Source: Oscillatoriales cyanobacterium (GTDB taxonomy: Bacteria > Cyanobacteriota > Cyanobacteriia > Cyanobacteriales > Microcoleaceae). Taken from it: DNA of 64,000 bases. The notes beneath the pieces were generated by a model. The model was not told the DNA's origin, ran no database searches, and was given only the letters and a program-made list of their open reading frames with translations. Below, one piece after another: positions 7,967 through 17,634 of this stretch (position 1 is its first letter; each line of letters starts with the position of its first letter). The DNA lies in NCBI GenBank assembly GCA_004292955.1, contig RDXX01000040.1, positions 43,139-107,138 of the forward strand, read 5' to 3'. The position numbers were made by a program, and so were the translations under genes.

Positions 7967-8028
7967 GTAAAGTTTTGTAAAAAATAGTTGACTAAAAGGT
8001 TGGGAGTTCTCATGTTTTGGAGATATCG

Positions 8029-8955
8029 ATGCACATACCTGATGGTTTTCTTTCACCGCCCGTAGCAATTGCCACGGGCATAGCAAGCGCAGCATTTATT
8101 GCAGTTGCCCTAAATCGAACCCGCGCCAGTCTTGGGTTGCGACAAGCTCCAGTCATGGGTTTAACCACGGCTTTTGTGTTTGCGGCCCAGATGATTAACT
8201 TTCCTGTAGCAGGTGGCACCAGCGGGCACTTGTTGGGAGGCGCACTAGCTTCCGTGGTTTTGGGTAGCCCTTGGGCGGCAACTCTGGCGATGAGTACGGT
8301 TTTTATAATTCAGAGCGTCTTGTTTGCGGATGGGGGCATCACCGCACTGGGAGCGAATATTTTTAATATGGGGCTAGTCGGAATTTGGGTGGGTTGGTGG
8401 CTGTTGCAGCCATTGCAGCAACTATTGGGAGGTTCCAGAAATCGTTTGCCGCTAGCTGCGGGGATTGCAGCCGCTCTCAGCGTTGTTGCTGCTTCGATTT
8501 GTGTGGCGATTGAATTGGCAATTTCGGGCACAGTAGAGCTGAATATCGCATTGCCAGCAATGGTAGGTATTCATATTTTAATTGGGATTGGTGAAGGGCT
8601 AATTACAGGCGGTGTTTTAACTTATCTCGTGAAAGTACGGCCGGATTTGTTACCAGGAGAACAGCCACAATTACAGAAATGGTTAGTGCCAGTAATTGGG
8701 GTGTTATTAATTAGTGGCGTGCTTTCATTGTTTGCTTCAAGTTGGCCTGATGGGTTAGAAGCGGTAGCAGAACAATACGGTTTTAAAGATAAAGAAGCTG
8801 TGGCGATTGAGATTCCAACTCCTCTCGCTGGTTACGGTGTTAAAGGATTAGAAGAACAACCAATAGGTACTAGCATTGCTGGAGTTTTAGGCTCTGCTAT
8901 TTGTTTCGGTACGGCTTTTGGGATTGCTCAGTTGGTGAAATCTAAAGATGCTTAA
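8029..8955 (+). CDS. cbiM: CbiM-type Ni/Co ECF transporter S component with PDGLE domain
   Basis: The substrate-binding membrane component of an energy-coupling factor transporter for Co2+ or Ni2+. The N-terminus MHIPDGF is the family signature: the free amino group, His2 and a downstream His in TSGHLLGG coordinate the metal. That fixes the start at the ATG at 8029, with GGAG six bases upstream; the TTG at 8017 would bury the metal-binding N-terminus. About seven membrane helices span residues 1-215. A C-terminal segment (about 230-300) contains WPDGLEAVAEQYGF, the PDGLE (CbiN-like) domain, fused here. It overlaps cbiQ by 8 bp and starts a cbiM-cbiQ-cbiO operon. Sequence alone does not decide between Ni and Co. 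Confidence 0.94.
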   Translation: MHIPDGFLSPPVAIATGIASAAFIAVALNRTRASLGLRQAPVMGLTTAFVFAAQMINFPVAGGTSGHLLGGALASVVLGSPWAATLAMSTVFIIQSVLFADGGITALGANIFNMGLVGIWVGWWLLQPLQQLLGGSRNRLPLAAGIAAALSVVAASICVAIELAISGTVELNIALPAMVGIHILIGIGEGLITGGVLTYLVKVRPDLLPGEQPQLQKWLVPVIGVLLISGVLSLFASSWPDGLEAVAEQYGFKDKEAVAIEIPTPLAGYGVKGLEEQPIGTSIAGVLGSAICFGTAFGIAQLVKSKDA

Positions 8956-9604
8956 ACTTTCCATACCTTTTCGATTGCGACTGTCTCTCACAATTGTGAT
9001 TGGGATTGGTTTTATGAAGACAGGTGCTTGGCTGTGGCTGGGCATTTATGGGGCGATCGCACTTTTTTGGTCACTTTGGCTGAAAGCACCGCTGCGAACC
9101 CTGCTGCAACTATTAGGAGCAGAATTAATTTTCCTCTCCTTATTAGTGCTACCACAAGGTTGGGAACGAGCGAGTTTTCTGTTGCTGCGTTCCCTCATTT
9201 GCTTGCTAGTTATGAACAGTTTTCTGCTAACTTTGCCGCCACACAGCTTCGGAATTGCCCTGAAAGGATTGCCCCTACCAGCAGGCTTACAAGAGATTGT
9301 GCTTTTAGCTGGACAATACTTAGAAATATTGCTCGCAGAAGTCAACCGGATGAAACGATCCGCTCAACTGCGAGGTTTGTCGGGTAGCGTGGGATGGCTG
9401 AGATACGCCAGTGCTTCGATGATAGGAGCGCTTTATTTGCGAAGTCTCGATCGCGCCGAGAGAGTCCACGCAGCCATGATGATTCGTGGCTACAAAGGCA
9501 GTTTGCCCGCCGACTCAAAATCAACACCAAAAGAGCGACTCTGGCTGACAGTCACGATTTTAACCGCAGCCGGATTAACAATAGCTTCTTACGGTAATTG
9601 GTAA
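8948..9604 (+). CDS. cbiQ: ECF transporter transmembrane component
   Basis: A 218-residue T component of the Ni/Co ECF transporter. It couples ATP hydrolysis by CbiO to substrate release from CbiM. It has four to five membrane helices and the cytoplasmic coupling helices with the family-typical Ala-Arg-Gly-like motif, seen here as RSAQLRGL (about 137-144) and ERVHAAMMIRGYKG (about 175-188). The ATG overlaps the cbiM stop region by 8 bp, which suggests translational coupling. The final residues GNW and the TAA stop are encoded by the first units of a (GGTAATT)n heptad array, so the natural C-terminus may have been altered by the repeat. Confidence 0.92.
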   Translation: MLKLSIPFRLRLSLTIVIGIGFMKTGAWLWLGIYGAIALFWSLWLKAPLRTLLQLLGAELIFLSLLVLPQGWERASFLLLRSLICLLVMNSFLLTLPPHSFGIALKGLPLPAGLQEIVLLAGQYLEILLAEVNRMKRSAQLRGLSGSVGWLRYASASMIGALYLRSLDRAERVHAAMMIRGYKGSLPADSKSTPKERLWLTVTILTAAGLTIASYGNW

Positions 9605-9684
9605 TTGGTAATTGGTAATTGGTAATTGGTAATTGGTAATTGGTAATTGGTAATTGGTAATTGGTAATTGGTAATTGGTAATTG
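9593..9684. repeat. Heptanucleotide tandem array (GGTAATT)n
   Basis: About 13 perfect copies of GGTAATT. The array begins inside the last codons of cbiQ and provides its stop codon. It separates cbiQ from cbiO. Confidence 0.97.
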
Positions 9685-9786
9685 TTACTTCTTCCCTCTT
9701 GCTTCTTCCTTTTCTCTTTCCCTCTCTGCGGCCTCTGCGGTCTCTGCGGCTAAATACTCTTAATCCTAAAATTGAGGTAAATAAAA

Positions 9787-10521
9787 TTGACTAATCTCAA
9801 AGTTGTGCCAACAATCGAAGTACAAGACTTAGTATTCGGATATCCGCAGCAAAAACCTGTATTGCAAGGAATTTCCTTCACCTTACAACCGGGAGAAAGA
9901 GTTGCCTTACTTGGTTTGACAGGCGCTGGAAAAAGCACTTTGCTGGAAAATTTAATCGGCTTAAAAATGCCACAATCTGGCGAGGTGAGAGTGCAGGGAA
10001 CTAAGCTGGAACAGGCAACTTTATCGGAAGCGCGTAAGCAGATTGGATTTTGTTTTCAAGATGCGAATGACCAGCTATTTATGCCGACTATTTTAGAGGA
10101 TGTGATGTTCGGGCCACGCAATTATGGAGTACCAGAGGGAGTTGCGCGCGATCGGGCTTTAGCACTATTAGACGAATTCCGTTTGGTTGAATTTGCCAAC
10201 CGTTCGGCCCACGAGCTTTCTGGGGGTCAAAGAAGGTTGGCAGCATTAGCTGCAATTTTAGCATTAGAGCCGGCAATTTTAATTTTGGATGAGCCTACAA
10301 ATGGACTAGATCCGTCGTGGCGGAGGCATTTGGCTAAGGTTTTGTCGCAATTGCCGATCGAGGTAATTTTGATCGCTTCCCACGATTTGAACTGGATTGG
10401 GAAAACGACTCAAAGGGCGTTAGTCTTGGCTGATGGTCAGATTCGGGTGGATGAACAAACTCAAGAATTGCTCAAAGATCGATCGACTCTTGAATATTAC
10501 AATTTACCGCCAGATTGGTAA
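9787..10521 (+). CDS. cbiO: ECF transporter ATP-binding component
   Basis: A 244-residue ABC ATPase that powers the CbiMQ transporter. Walker A GLTGAGKST is at about 46-54, the Q-loop segment is FCFQDANDQLF (about 90), the signature is LSGGQRR (about 143-149), Walker B is AILILDEPT (about 162-170), and the H-loop is IASHDL (about 198). FQDANDQLF is typical of ECF-type ATPases. The start is a TTG at 9787 preceded by GAGG; no in-frame ATG precedes the first beta strand. It is separated from cbiQ by 182 bp that contain the heptad array. It ends PPDW followed by TAA, directly against another heptad array. Confidence 0.93.
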   Translation: MTNLKVVPTIEVQDLVFGYPQQKPVLQGISFTLQPGERVALLGLTGAGKSTLLENLIGLKMPQSGEVRVQGTKLEQATLSEARKQIGFCFQDANDQLFMPTILEDVMFGPRNYGVPEGVARDRALALLDEFRLVEFANRSAHELSGGQRRLAALAAILALEPAILILDEPTNGLDPSWRRHLAKVLSQLPIEVILIASHDLNWIGKTTQRALVLADGQIRVDEQTQELLKDRSTLEYYNLPPDW

Positions 10522-10650
10522 TTAGTAATTAGTCATTAGTCATTGGTCATTGGTCATTAGTCATTAGTCATTAGTCATTAGTCATTAGTCATTAGTCATT
10601 GGTAATTTGAACCAACTGTCAACTGTCAACTGTCAACTGTCAACTGTCAA
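10516..10650. repeat. Back-to-back heptad arrays (TTAGTCA)n and (ACTGTCA)n
   Basis: The TGGTAAT/TTAGTCA/TTGGTCA variants run from the cbiO stop to about 10607. A different unit, ACTGTCA, follows at 10614-10650. Both have period 7. They fill the space between convergent cbiO and the K+ channel gene. Confidence 0.95.
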
Positions 10651-10659
10651 TGGCTTTGA

Positions 10660-11664
10660 TTAAAGCTGGAATTTGCGAACAGTCTCGTTGTACAGATGAA
10701 TAGCTAAATCCCGAAGAACTTCTTCATTCTCAATATGACTTCCTAATTTCTGTTTCGCCGAGTTGATGCACATTTGCATTAAGTCGGCGGAACTTTCGAC
10801 GTAAAGCGCGATCGCCCTTTGCTGTTCTTCAAAACCAATCTCGACTTCCCCGAGCATTGGTACCGATTGACAATTAGCAGATTGGTCTAAGTTTGCCCCA
10901 ATTCTTTCCTGTTTTCTCCTTTGCACTTCCTCGGAAAAACCAGAAGCAATTATCCCTGCGGGTAGCGCAAAAATCCCGATTCCCAAAAATGCTAAAATTG
11001 CTCCTAAAAATTTACCTAAAGGAGTGATAGGATAAATATCGCCGTAGCCGACAGTCGTCAATGTCACAACTCCCCACCACATTGAATCGAGGATACTCCC
11101 AAAAGCTTTGGGATGCGCTTCGTATTCAACAAAATACATGATGCTAGAGGCAAATATTAACAGAATGAAAACTGCAAAAGCTGTGGCGATTAATTCTTCT
11201 TTTTTTGCGTACAATACTGCTCCCATAGTTCGCACTGAGTGTGAATAACGGCTCATTTTTAGCAGCCGTAACAAACGCAACAGGCGAATTAAATTGATGA
11301 AGCTTAACTCGGGAAATAACAGCACTGTAAAAAATGGCAATATTGAAACTAAATCTATTAGACTTAGTGGTGTCAGACTGTATCTCAATCTTCCCCAAAG
11401 CGGGTGGCTATATCTGCGATCTACTGTACATACCCACAGCCTCAAACCATATTCTATTGTAAATACTAAGGATGCAACAATTTCGATCTTTTCTAGAATA
11501 CTTTTTTGTTCTTGGGAGAAACTGGGGGAAGTAGAAGCAATAAAAGCTGCAACATTTATCAGAATCAAACCAGTGATAATAATATTGCCTGCTAAGCTGT
11601 ATAAATTGCTACGCTCTGAACCTTCTAAGATTTCATGAATTATTGGTCTGAGTTGTTTTTGCAC
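10660..11664 (-). CDS. Voltage-gated-type six-TM K+ channel
   Basis: A 334-residue ion channel of the Kv architecture, acting in the cytoplasmic membrane. S1-S4 lie at about 25-150. The S4 helix shows the regularly spaced positive residues (RLLRLLRLLKMSR, about 128-140). S5, a pore loop with the K+-selectivity filter TTVGYGD (about 203-209) and S6 with a Gly hinge (GIGIFALPAGI) follow. The cytoplasmic tail (about 245-334) is acidic and helical, with no RCK or cNMP domain visible. The start is GTG at 11664, preceded by AGGAG. It is a single-gene unit convergent with cbiO. Confidence 0.92.
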   Translation of the reverse strand: MQKQLRPIIHEILEGSERSNLYSLAGNIIITGLILINVAAFIASTSPSFSQEQKSILEKIEIVASLVFTIEYGLRLWVCTVDRRYSHPLWGRLRYSLTPLSLIDLVSILPFFTVLLFPELSFINLIRLLRLLRLLKMSRYSHSVRTMGAVLYAKKEELIATAFAVFILLIFASSIMYFVEYEAHPKAFGSILDSMWWGVVTLTTVGYGDIYPITPLGKFLGAILAFLGIGIFALPAGIIASGFSEEVQRRKQERIGANLDQSANCQSVPMLGEVEIGFEEQQRAIALYVESSADLMQMCINSAKQKLGSHIENEEVLRDLAIHLYNETVRKFQL

Positions 11665-11908
11665 CTGAGTTTCTCCTAAACAATTAGCAATTCATGCTCG
11701 CCCTTTACCATAGCTTAAGAAGTTTTTTTGAAAACGTCAGTAGGATTTGTGAGGAGGGCTAAAAATCTGGTTATTTCAGAGATGTTTTCGTTGCAAAACT
11801 CCATATTGATCGGGGAAAGTGGGTGGTTTGGGGCAACGGCATTTTAGTAAAATTTAGAGTTAATCTGGAAGGAATCGCCAACTATTACTGGATTTGCAGG
11901 CAAACATC

Positions 11909-12913
11909 ATGAAGGTAGCCGTATTCAGCACCAAATCCTACGATCGCACTTTTCTGACAGCAGCCAACGCCGACAAACACGAGTTGGTGTTTTTTGAACC
12001 GCGCCTCAACCTGGAAACTAGCGTTTTAGCTGCGGGATTTCCGGCAGTCTGCGCGTTCGTTAACGATAGTTTAGACGCAAAAACGCTCGAGACGATCGCC
12101 CAAAACGGTGTCCGCTTACTGGCGCTGCGATCGGCCGGATTCAATCATGTCGATTTAGCAGCAGCCCGCGATTTAGGCTTAACTCTTGTCCGAGTTCCCG
12201 CTTATTCTCCCTACGCCGTCGCCGAACACGCAGTCGCAATGATTTTGTCCCTCAACCGCAAAATCCACCGCGCCTACAACCGAGTCCGCGAAGGGAATTT
12301 TGCCCTAGACGGCTTGTTGGGTTTTGACCTCTACGGTAAAACGGTGGGAATCGTCGGAACTGGCAAAATAGGCGCGCTAACTGCCAAAATTCTGCACGGA
12401 TTCGGCTGTCGCTTGCTGGGATACGATGTTTCCCCAAACCCCGATTGCTTAGCCTTGGGGATGGAATACGTGGCGCTGGCCCAACTGTTCGCCAACTCTG
12501 ATATTGTCAGCCTCCACTGTCCGCTGATACCAGAAACTTATCATTTAATCGGTGCAGAGGCGATCGGGCAAATGAAACCGGGGATGATGTTGATCAATAC
12601 CAGTCGCGGTCAGTTGATCGACACTAAAGCTGTTACCAAAGGACTGAAGTCTGGTAGAATTGGCTACCTCGGCTTAGATGTTTACGAACAAGAGACGGAT
12701 CTGTTTTTTGAGGATTTGTCAAATCAGGTGATTCAAGACGACGTATTTCAGCGCTTGCTGACTTTCCCCAACGTCCTGATTACCGGACATCAAGCTTTTT
12801 TCACCGAGGAAGCGTTGCAAAATATCGCTGAAACCACGATCGGCAATATCACCGATTTTGAACAAGGGCGCACTTGTCCCAATCAAATCGACCTCAGGGA
12901 AGTGAAAAAATGA
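11909..12913 (+). CDS. ldhA: D-lactate dehydrogenase (2-hydroxyacid dehydrogenase)
   Basis: A 334-residue NAD-dependent D-2-hydroxyacid dehydrogenase that most resembles fermentative D-lactate dehydrogenase (pyruvate + NADH to D-lactate). The Rossmann motif is GIVGTGKIG (about 146-154). The catalytic residues are visible: Arg in NTSRGQLID (about 232), Glu in VYEQETD (about 260) and His in TGHQAFF (about 293). The N-terminus [14 protein letters not shown] matches the LdhA subgroup. I chose the ATG at 11909 because AGG lies eight bases upstream and the family begins with this beta strand; an upstream TTG is possible. Monocistronic. Confidence 0.92.
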   Translation: MKVAVFSTKSYDRTFLTAANADKHELVFFEPRLNLETSVLAAGFPAVCAFVNDSLDAKTLETIAQNGVRLLALRSAGFNHVDLAAARDLGLTLVRVPAYSPYAVAEHAVAMILSLNRKIHRAYNRVREGNFALDGLLGFDLYGKTVGIVGTGKIGALTAKILHGFGCRLLGYDVSPNPDCLALGMEYVALAQLFANSDIVSLHCPLIPETYHLIGAEAIGQMKPGMMLINTSRGQLIDTKAVTKGLKSGRIGYLGLDVYEQETDLFFEDLSNQVIQDDVFQRLLTFPNVLITGHQAFFTEEALQNIAETTIGNITDFEQGRTCPNQIDLREVKK

Positions 12914-13109
12914 GTCAAAAGAGCGATTTGTCAACGGAGGCAATTGTTTAAAATCAACCCATATCGTTATTTTTGCTTGCAATTGGTGAAGCTCTGCCTT
13001 AATCTCATCAATTAGCCCCAGCAGCCTGAATGCTTTGCTAATTGCCAGATAATCATATTGGCAGCAACTCAAAGCGTGCAATTTTACTTGACAACGGAGG
13101 AATTATCCC

Positions 13110-13544
13110 ATGACCCAAGCTAACTTTTCTGACGACACGCAAACTATCACTGAAGTTGTGACAGTAGACCTAGTGAGTGACCAGCCAGGGGTCATCACTA
13201 CAATGACCTCAGAAACTCCAGGGAGCCAGTCCCAAGATATTAAAGATCAAATTCTCACAATTTTGTCCGAGCTTCCAGCTTATCTCTCAACCTTTTTTGT
13301 TGAATATCAAAAACCTCTGGTAACTATTGGTTTAATCCTGGCAGGCGCTATTAGTATTAAGGTAACGCTGGGAGTTTTAGATGCTCTTAATGATGTCCCT
13401 TTGGTAGCTCCATTTTTTGAGTTGATTGGTATCGGATATACGGGTTGGTTTGTTTACCGCTATTTGCTCAATGCTACTAGCCGCAAAGAGTTGTTGACGG
13501 AAATTGATTCTTTAAAAGAACAAGTTGTCGGTCAAGATTCTTAA
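13110..13544 (+). CDS. CAAD domain protein (thylakoid membrane)
   Basis: A 144-residue protein with an unstructured acidic Ser/Thr-rich N-terminus (about 1-55), two membrane helices (about 68-90 and 100-122) joined by a short loop, and a charged C-terminal amphipathic helix (TSRKELLTEIDSLKEQV). This is the CAAD domain found on cyanobacterial aminoacyl-tRNA synthetases and as free proteins related to CURT1 of thylakoid margins. A perfect GGAGG lies upstream of the ATG. The free form probably acts in thylakoid membrane organisation. A heptad array starts 3 bp after the stop. Confidence 0.88.
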   Translation: MTQANFSDDTQTITEVVTVDLVSDQPGVITTMTSETPGSQSQDIKDQILTILSELPAYLSTFFVEYQKPLVTIGLILAGAISIKVTLGVLDALNDVPLVAPFFELIGIGYTGWFVYRYLLNATSRKELLTEIDSLKEQVVGQDS

Positions 13545-13546
13545 TT

Positions 13547-13588
13547 AGACAGTTGACAGTTGACAGTTGACAGTTGACAGTTGACAGC
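13547..13588. repeat. Heptanucleotide tandem array (CAGTTGA)n
   Basis: About six copies of CAGTTGA, beginning directly after the stop codon of the CAAD gene. Confidence 0.95.
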
Positions 13589-13656
13589 TCGCTTAGAGAA
13601 GGGTTGACAGAAGGAAAAGGGAATATTGAGAGCATCTCAGTTTTGCATTTGTATGT

Positions 13657-13690
13657 AGTGCTGTCCCTGATCGCGAGCGGGGACAGCACT
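13657..13690. terminator. Strong hairpin between convergent CAAD gene and aroA
   Basis: AGTGCTGTCCC (13657-13667) pairs perfectly with GGGACAGCACT (13680-13690), 11 bp. There is no clear U-run on either side, so it is a REP-like hairpin or a bidirectional transcription block between two convergent genes. Confidence 0.55.
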
Positions 13691-13760
13691 GTAAAAAAAT
13701 GTTTTTTGAAAAAATGACATACTCCCGGGAATATTTTCCAAATCTTCCCCTCTCCCCCTC

Positions 13761-15116
13761 TCAATTCGGATGGCAAACTTGTTGCAAAGTGGCGGTAAAG
13801 TCGGGGTAGGAAATGGCAGCGGCTTCGGCCCGGTGAATGTTAGTAATACCTGTAGCGTTGAGGGCTGCGATCGCCAAACTCATCGCTATTCTGTGATCGG
13901 TGTAGCTGTCAACATCCGCGCCAGTTAAAGGAGTCCCCCCGGTAATTTCCAAACCGTCGGGTAACTCGGTAATTTGGGCTCCCATGCGGTTGAGCTCCGC
14001 AGCAGTCACGGCGAGCCGATCGCTCTCTTTGACTCGCAAGTCGGCCGCATCTCGAATGATGGTAGTACCCGACGCAAAGGCTGCGGCTACTGCCAAAATG
14101 GGGATTTCGTCAATCAGTCGGGGAATTAAGTCGCCAGCAATGGTGCATCCCCGCAACTGTGGGGAAGAGCGAACCAAGATATCTGCTACCGGTTCCCCCG
14201 CAGCATCTCGCTGATTTTGCAGTTCAATGTCCGCCCCCATCATCTCCAAAGCTTCCAAAATACCTGTACGAGTGGGATTGACACCGACATTTTCGACTAC
14301 GAGTTCGGAACCTGGGACGATCGCCCCAGCAACTAGCCAAAATGCCGCCGAACTAATATCTCCCGGTACAATTACATTCTGTCCTTGCAGTTGCGCTGGG
14401 CCACTGACTGTCACGCTACAAGTTTCTGGATCGACGCTCAATTTAGCTCCAAACGCCCGCAGCATCCGCTCGCTGTGATCCCGCGACAGAGAGGGTTCTG
14501 TGACTGTAGTATCTCCATGGGCCATCAAACCGGCTAGCAAAATGCAGGATTTAACTTGAGCTGAGGCGATCGGCGAATGGTAGTGAATCCCTTTTAACTG
14601 CTGTCCGAGTATCCCTAAAGGAGCTAAAGAATTGCTCTTTCTACCCCAAATTTGCGCGCCCATTTGTTGCAGCGGCTTAATTACGCGTGACATGGGGCGC
14701 GATCGCAAAGAACTGTCACCCGTTACCGCATAAAAACGCCCCGGATGAGAGGCTAAAATTCCCAACATCAACCGCATCGTCGTGCCGGAATTACCCGCGT
14801 CCAAGACTTCCAGAGGCTCCTGTAACTCACCAATTCCGACGCCCCGGACAGTCACCCGTTCCTCGTTGAGTTCCGAAACGGAGGCTCCCAGAAGGGAGAA
14901 ACATTTAGCAGTGCTGCGGGGGTCTTCTCCTAGCAGCAGTCCCTCAATTGTAGTTTCACCGCGGGCGATCGCACCCAACATCAAAGCGCGGTGAGAAATC
15001 GACTTATCGCCCGGAACTCGAATCCTGCCTCGCAGCGACAAGCCCGAGGCAGGTTTTTGAATGCTTAAAGTTTGACTTTCGCTCTTGGGCGAAGTAGTTA
15101 TAATGGCAGCTTGCAT
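13761..15116 (-). CDS. aroA: 3-phosphoshikimate 1-carboxyvinyltransferase (EPSP synthase)
   Basis: A 451-residue cytoplasmic enzyme of the shikimate pathway, joining shikimate-3-phosphate and PEP. The family signatures are all present: [13 protein letters not shown] near residue 35, [13 protein letters not shown] (about 105), SRDHSERML (about 210), RVKESDRL (about 365) and [12 protein letters not shown] (about 420). Length is normal, with a non-conserved 25-residue N-terminal extension ([14 protein letters not shown]). The domain order in two inside-out alpha/beta halves is complete. It has its own unit, convergent with the CAAD gene. Confidence 0.97.
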   Translation of the reverse strand: MQAAIITTSPKSESQTLSIQKPASGLSLRGRIRVPGDKSISHRALMLGAIARGETTIEGLLLGEDPRSTAKCFSLLGASVSELNEERVTVRGVGIGELQEPLEVLDAGNSGTTMRLMLGILASHPGRFYAVTGDSSLRSRPMSRVIKPLQQMGAQIWGRKSNSLAPLGILGQQLKGIHYHSPIASAQVKSCILLAGLMAHGDTTVTEPSLSRDHSERMLRAFGAKLSVDPETCSVTVSGPAQLQGQNVIVPGDISSAAFWLVAGAIVPGSELVVENVGVNPTRTGILEALEMMGADIELQNQRDAAGEPVADILVRSSPQLRGCTIAGDLIPRLIDEIPILAVAAAFASGTTIIRDAADLRVKESDRLAVTAAELNRMGAQITELPDGLEITGGTPLTGADVDSYTDHRIAMSLAIAALNATGITNIHRAEAAAISYPDFTATLQQVCHPN

Positions 15117-15561
15117 GAGATAGACTAGGATGGGACGGCGTTAGCTATCCTAACCTTTTCCCAGTCATAAGTCATACCATTTTAGATTTTAGATTTTAAA
15201 TTTTAGATTGGGGAATGACAGACTGCATAAGGGTTGGGAGCAGGTGGATACAGTTCCATTATTTGCTAAAACTGCGATCGGCTACAGGGGAGAGGAGATG
15301 CAACTGTACGGGTTTTACCTGAATTTCACAATTACAGTCCGTATATCTGCTGAGATTTCAGGTTCAGCTCTGAGTTATCGATCGGATAATTGACTTTGGA
15401 CGGAACAAATTTATATTTCTGACTGCGAATTGTAGATTTTGTGTGTTTTTTAACCAAAAGCTCCGGAATTTGGAGCCGAGATAATCTAAAATCTAAAATC
15501 AAAACTCTAAAATCTCAAATCTCAAACTGCCCGAACCACAATAACTCCTACACTTTTATTT
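15117..15561. other. Intergenic region with AT-rich heptad repeats
   Basis: It contains two period-7 arrays of the TTTTAGA type (about 15180-15210 and, on the opposite strand, about 15484-15530). No gene or clear regulatory site is seen. Confidence 0.6.
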
Positions 15562-16065
15562 ATGCTGACGCATCATCGCAAGCCTGTAAGTTTATCGCTG
15601 GTATCCACAGATTTACCTTTGTGGTCAGTTGTTGAAACCGCTGGTACCCTGTATCAAAAAGACCGGGATCGCTTTCACTTGTTGTTGCACGAACCAGCAA
15701 TACTCGATCGGCAATTTTCCGACGCATCTGACACATCTGGCGAGCAAGTTACGATCTTGCCCACAACTACAAAACCCCGGTTGCTGTGGCTGGAAGTTTC
15801 GCCCTATCGAGTGATTATGACGATGCAAGGAAACGGCAAGTACAGTTACCGCCACTGCTGGGAACGCGGAATGTACGGCCTGAGCCGTTATTGGCTTCAG
15901 GGCGAATCGCTGGCGACTCCCGAACAGTTGCGCCTCCGAAACTTCACCCGCAACTTGACCCTGACAGGCAAGCCGGAACCGGAACACCTGCGGTTAGAAT
16001 ATGAGTTGTGGTCGGAAAAAGTACAACTCGGTTCCTATATTTTGAATCTAGAAATTCATCATTAA
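15562..16065 (+). CDS. Conserved-looking soluble protein, unknown
   Basis: A 167-residue protein with no membrane segment or known motif. It is Trp/Tyr/Arg-rich in the second half (CWERGMYGLSRYWLQG, about 103-118) and ends in alternating strands (EHLRLEYELWSEKVQLGSYIL). This suggests a beta-rich fold. Codon use resembles its neighbours. The ATG at 15562 is the first in frame, with no strong ribosome site. I do not recognise the family; it looks like one of the lineage-restricted cyanobacterial hypotheticals. A short heptad array follows the stop. Confidence 0.6.
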   Translation: MLTHHRKPVSLSLVSTDLPLWSVVETAGTLYQKDRDRFHLLLHEPAILDRQFSDASDTSGEQVTILPTTTKPRLLWLEVSPYRVIMTMQGNGKYSYRHCWERGMYGLSRYWLQGESLATPEQLRLRNFTRNLTLTGKPEPEHLRLEYELWSEKVQLGSYILNLEIHH

Positions 16066-16069
16066 ATTT

Positions 16070-16113
16070 GGGAATTGGGCATTGGGCATTGGGCATTGGG
16101 AATGGGTAATTAG
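16070..16113. repeat. Heptanucleotide array (TTGGGCA)n
   Basis: Imperfect period-7 units TTGGGAA/TTGGGCA, starting 4 bp after the preceding stop codon. Confidence 0.9.
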
Positions 16114-16210
16114 TCAGAAGTCATTGGTTATGATGTAGGCGATCGCCAAAAACAATAACATCTTGCTGGATATTATAATTGATTTTCTGGTTGTTTTTGT
16201 AATTACCTAT

Positions 16211-16693
16211 TTAGCGATCGCTCTTACAATAATTAATGAGTTTTTCAGTCAAAGCGTCTTGATCTTTGGCTGCTTGATTTGCTCGCTGTCCCGCTTGGAC
16301 AATATCCGCTTTAGCTTTTTTGATTTGCTCTCGACCTTCTATACTTGTAGAAGCCCGATTTCCTGCCTCAAGAGCTTTGCCCATGTCGCCGATTCCTTGA
16401 CCCATTTCCCCGAAAAATTTAACCGACGGCGCCTGAATTTCTTTGAGGGTTGCATCTGTGATTCGCAAAGCCTCAATTTCTTTAGCTGTCTGGTTCAAAT
16501 CTTTAGCTAAGTTCTTGCTCGTTGCAGCATCGTAGGTGCCGTTCTTAAAATTGATGAGAGCGTTGCCTTTGGTGACAATTGCAATAAGTTTGGTACACTG
16601 GACAGTTCGGTTATCGCCGCTGCAACTAATCGTCAGCGTACAGCAAGCAACAACTACGAACAGGATGGCAATTTGTTTGCGAAAAAAGTACAT
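16211..16693 (-). CDS. Putative lipoprotein with coiled-coil, unknown
   Basis: A 160-residue exported protein. Residues 1-24 form a signal peptide (basic MYFFRKQ, hydrophobic core) ending in LTISC, a plausible lipobox with Cys24. The mature part is almost entirely helical, charged and Ala/Lys/Gln-rich (LAKDLNQTAKEIEALRI, IKKAKADIVQAGQRANQAAKDQD), with two further cysteines near the ends (C33 and C156) that could form a disulfide. Probably a membrane-anchored periplasmic helical bundle. No known domain recognised. Confidence 0.65.
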   Translation of the reverse strand: MYFFRKQIAILFVVVACCTLTISCSGDNRTVQCTKLIAIVTKGNALINFKNGTYDAATSKNLAKDLNQTAKEIEALRITDATLKEIQAPSVKFFGEMGQGIGDMGKALEAGNRASTSIEGREQIKKAKADIVQAGQRANQAAKDQDALTEKLINYCKSDR

Positions 16694-16956
16694 GAATCCT
16701 CGGTTGCAAAAAGTAAATTATGGGATGTTGTAGTAGAGTGTTTCAGTCGATTTTCCATTTTTAGATTTGAGATTTACTCCTCGATCTGAATCTGGGGGCT
16801 TTAACTGGGGTCTAAAATTGGGAGCGATCGCTTGACAGGGGTACGTCGAACGGTATCCGTTTTTTGGCAAGGGCGATCGATATATCCACTGTCAAAACAC
16901 TCCTGCGGCTTTCAGACACGCTCTGCTAAACTAAACTACGTAGCCGTTTAGGAACT

Positions 16957-17634
16957 ATGGTCAAAAACAGCAATAACCTACAGAAGGGCAGCATTTGGGG
17001 ATATCTTACCCTGCTTTTGCCTATTTGCTTGACGGCGGTTGCCAGTTTCGAGTCGGGAACGATGTTTTGGGCGATCGCCACCACAGCGGGCGTTGCTTGG
17101 GCTTACAAGCTTTACCAGCAGCAGCAAAAACACAGACTCGCTCATTTAGACTCGGTTTTCTACAGGTTGATCAAGGAAAATCAAGGGCGAGTTACGGCCT
17201 TGGATTTGGCGATGAATGCGAAACTCCCGGGAGAAAAGGTTCAAGAATATCTCGACGAACGGGCTCTTGAGTTTGCCGCCGATTTTCAAGTAACGGAAGA
17301 AGGCGGAATTTTGTATTATTTTCAAATAGCCCCCACTGTCACTCAAAGCGAAACACCTAATGTCGCAATAGCTGTTCAAGAGCCTCCCACAAATCGGGAA
17401 AAAGCACAAGAGAAAAAACCAAATTTATTTCCGATTGCTCAAACCAAGACTCCTCAAAAGCCCAAAATCTCTTTTACCCAAACAGAACTTTCCCGCAGGT
17501 TCAAGGTTCATGCAAGTACGATCGGCAAATGGAAAGTTAAGCCAGAGTTTGCTCAGTGGAGTAGCGAAAAAGACCCGGAGGCGATCGCCTGGGAATATTC
17601 TACAGACAACAAGCGATTTTATCCCAAAGATTGA
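16957..17634 (+). CDS. Membrane protein with C-terminal helix-turn-helix-like segment
   Basis: A 225-residue protein: a helical membrane hairpin at about 14-50 (YLTLLLPICLTAVASF and MFWAIATTAGVAWAYKLY), a winged-helix-like cytoplasmic part (about 63-105, FYRLIKENQGRVTALDLAMNAKLPGEKVQEYL), a Pro/Lys/Thr linker (about 115-175), and a C-terminal segment (TQTELSRRFKVHASTIGKW, about 175-193) that reads like a DNA-binding HTH. Membrane-tethered regulator is a reasonable guess, not established. The ATG at 16957 precedes the first helix properly. A heptad array begins right after the stop. Confidence 0.6.
   Translation: MVKNSNNLQKGSIWGYLTLLLPICLTAVASFESGTMFWAIATTAGVAWAYKLYQQQQKHRLAHLDSVFYRLIKENQGRVTALDLAMNAKLPGEKVQEYLDERALEFAADFQVTEEGGILYYFQIAPTVTQSETPNVAIAVQEPPTNREKAQEKKPNLFPIAQTKTPQKPKISFTQTELSRRFKVHASTIGKWKVKPEFAQWSSEKDPEAIAWEYSTDNKRFYPKD

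Larger units (their letters stand above)
7508..8028. other. Divergent promoter region, membrane cluster / cbiM
   Basis: This 520-bp region separates the minus-strand membrane cluster from cbiMQO. It contains a Fur/Zur-like box (7891-7905) and a short GC hairpin (7949-7966). I see no cobalamin-box sequence and no ORF. Confidence 0.6.

Noticed and set aside
7508..8028. Cobalamin riboswitch upstream of cbiM
   Set aside because: I found no cobalamin-box-like sequence. A Fur-family dyad explains the region better.
8017..8028. TTG start of cbiM at 8017
   Set aside because: The metal-binding N-terminus of CbiM needs Met-His at positions 1-2, which starts at the ATG at 8029 behind GGAG.
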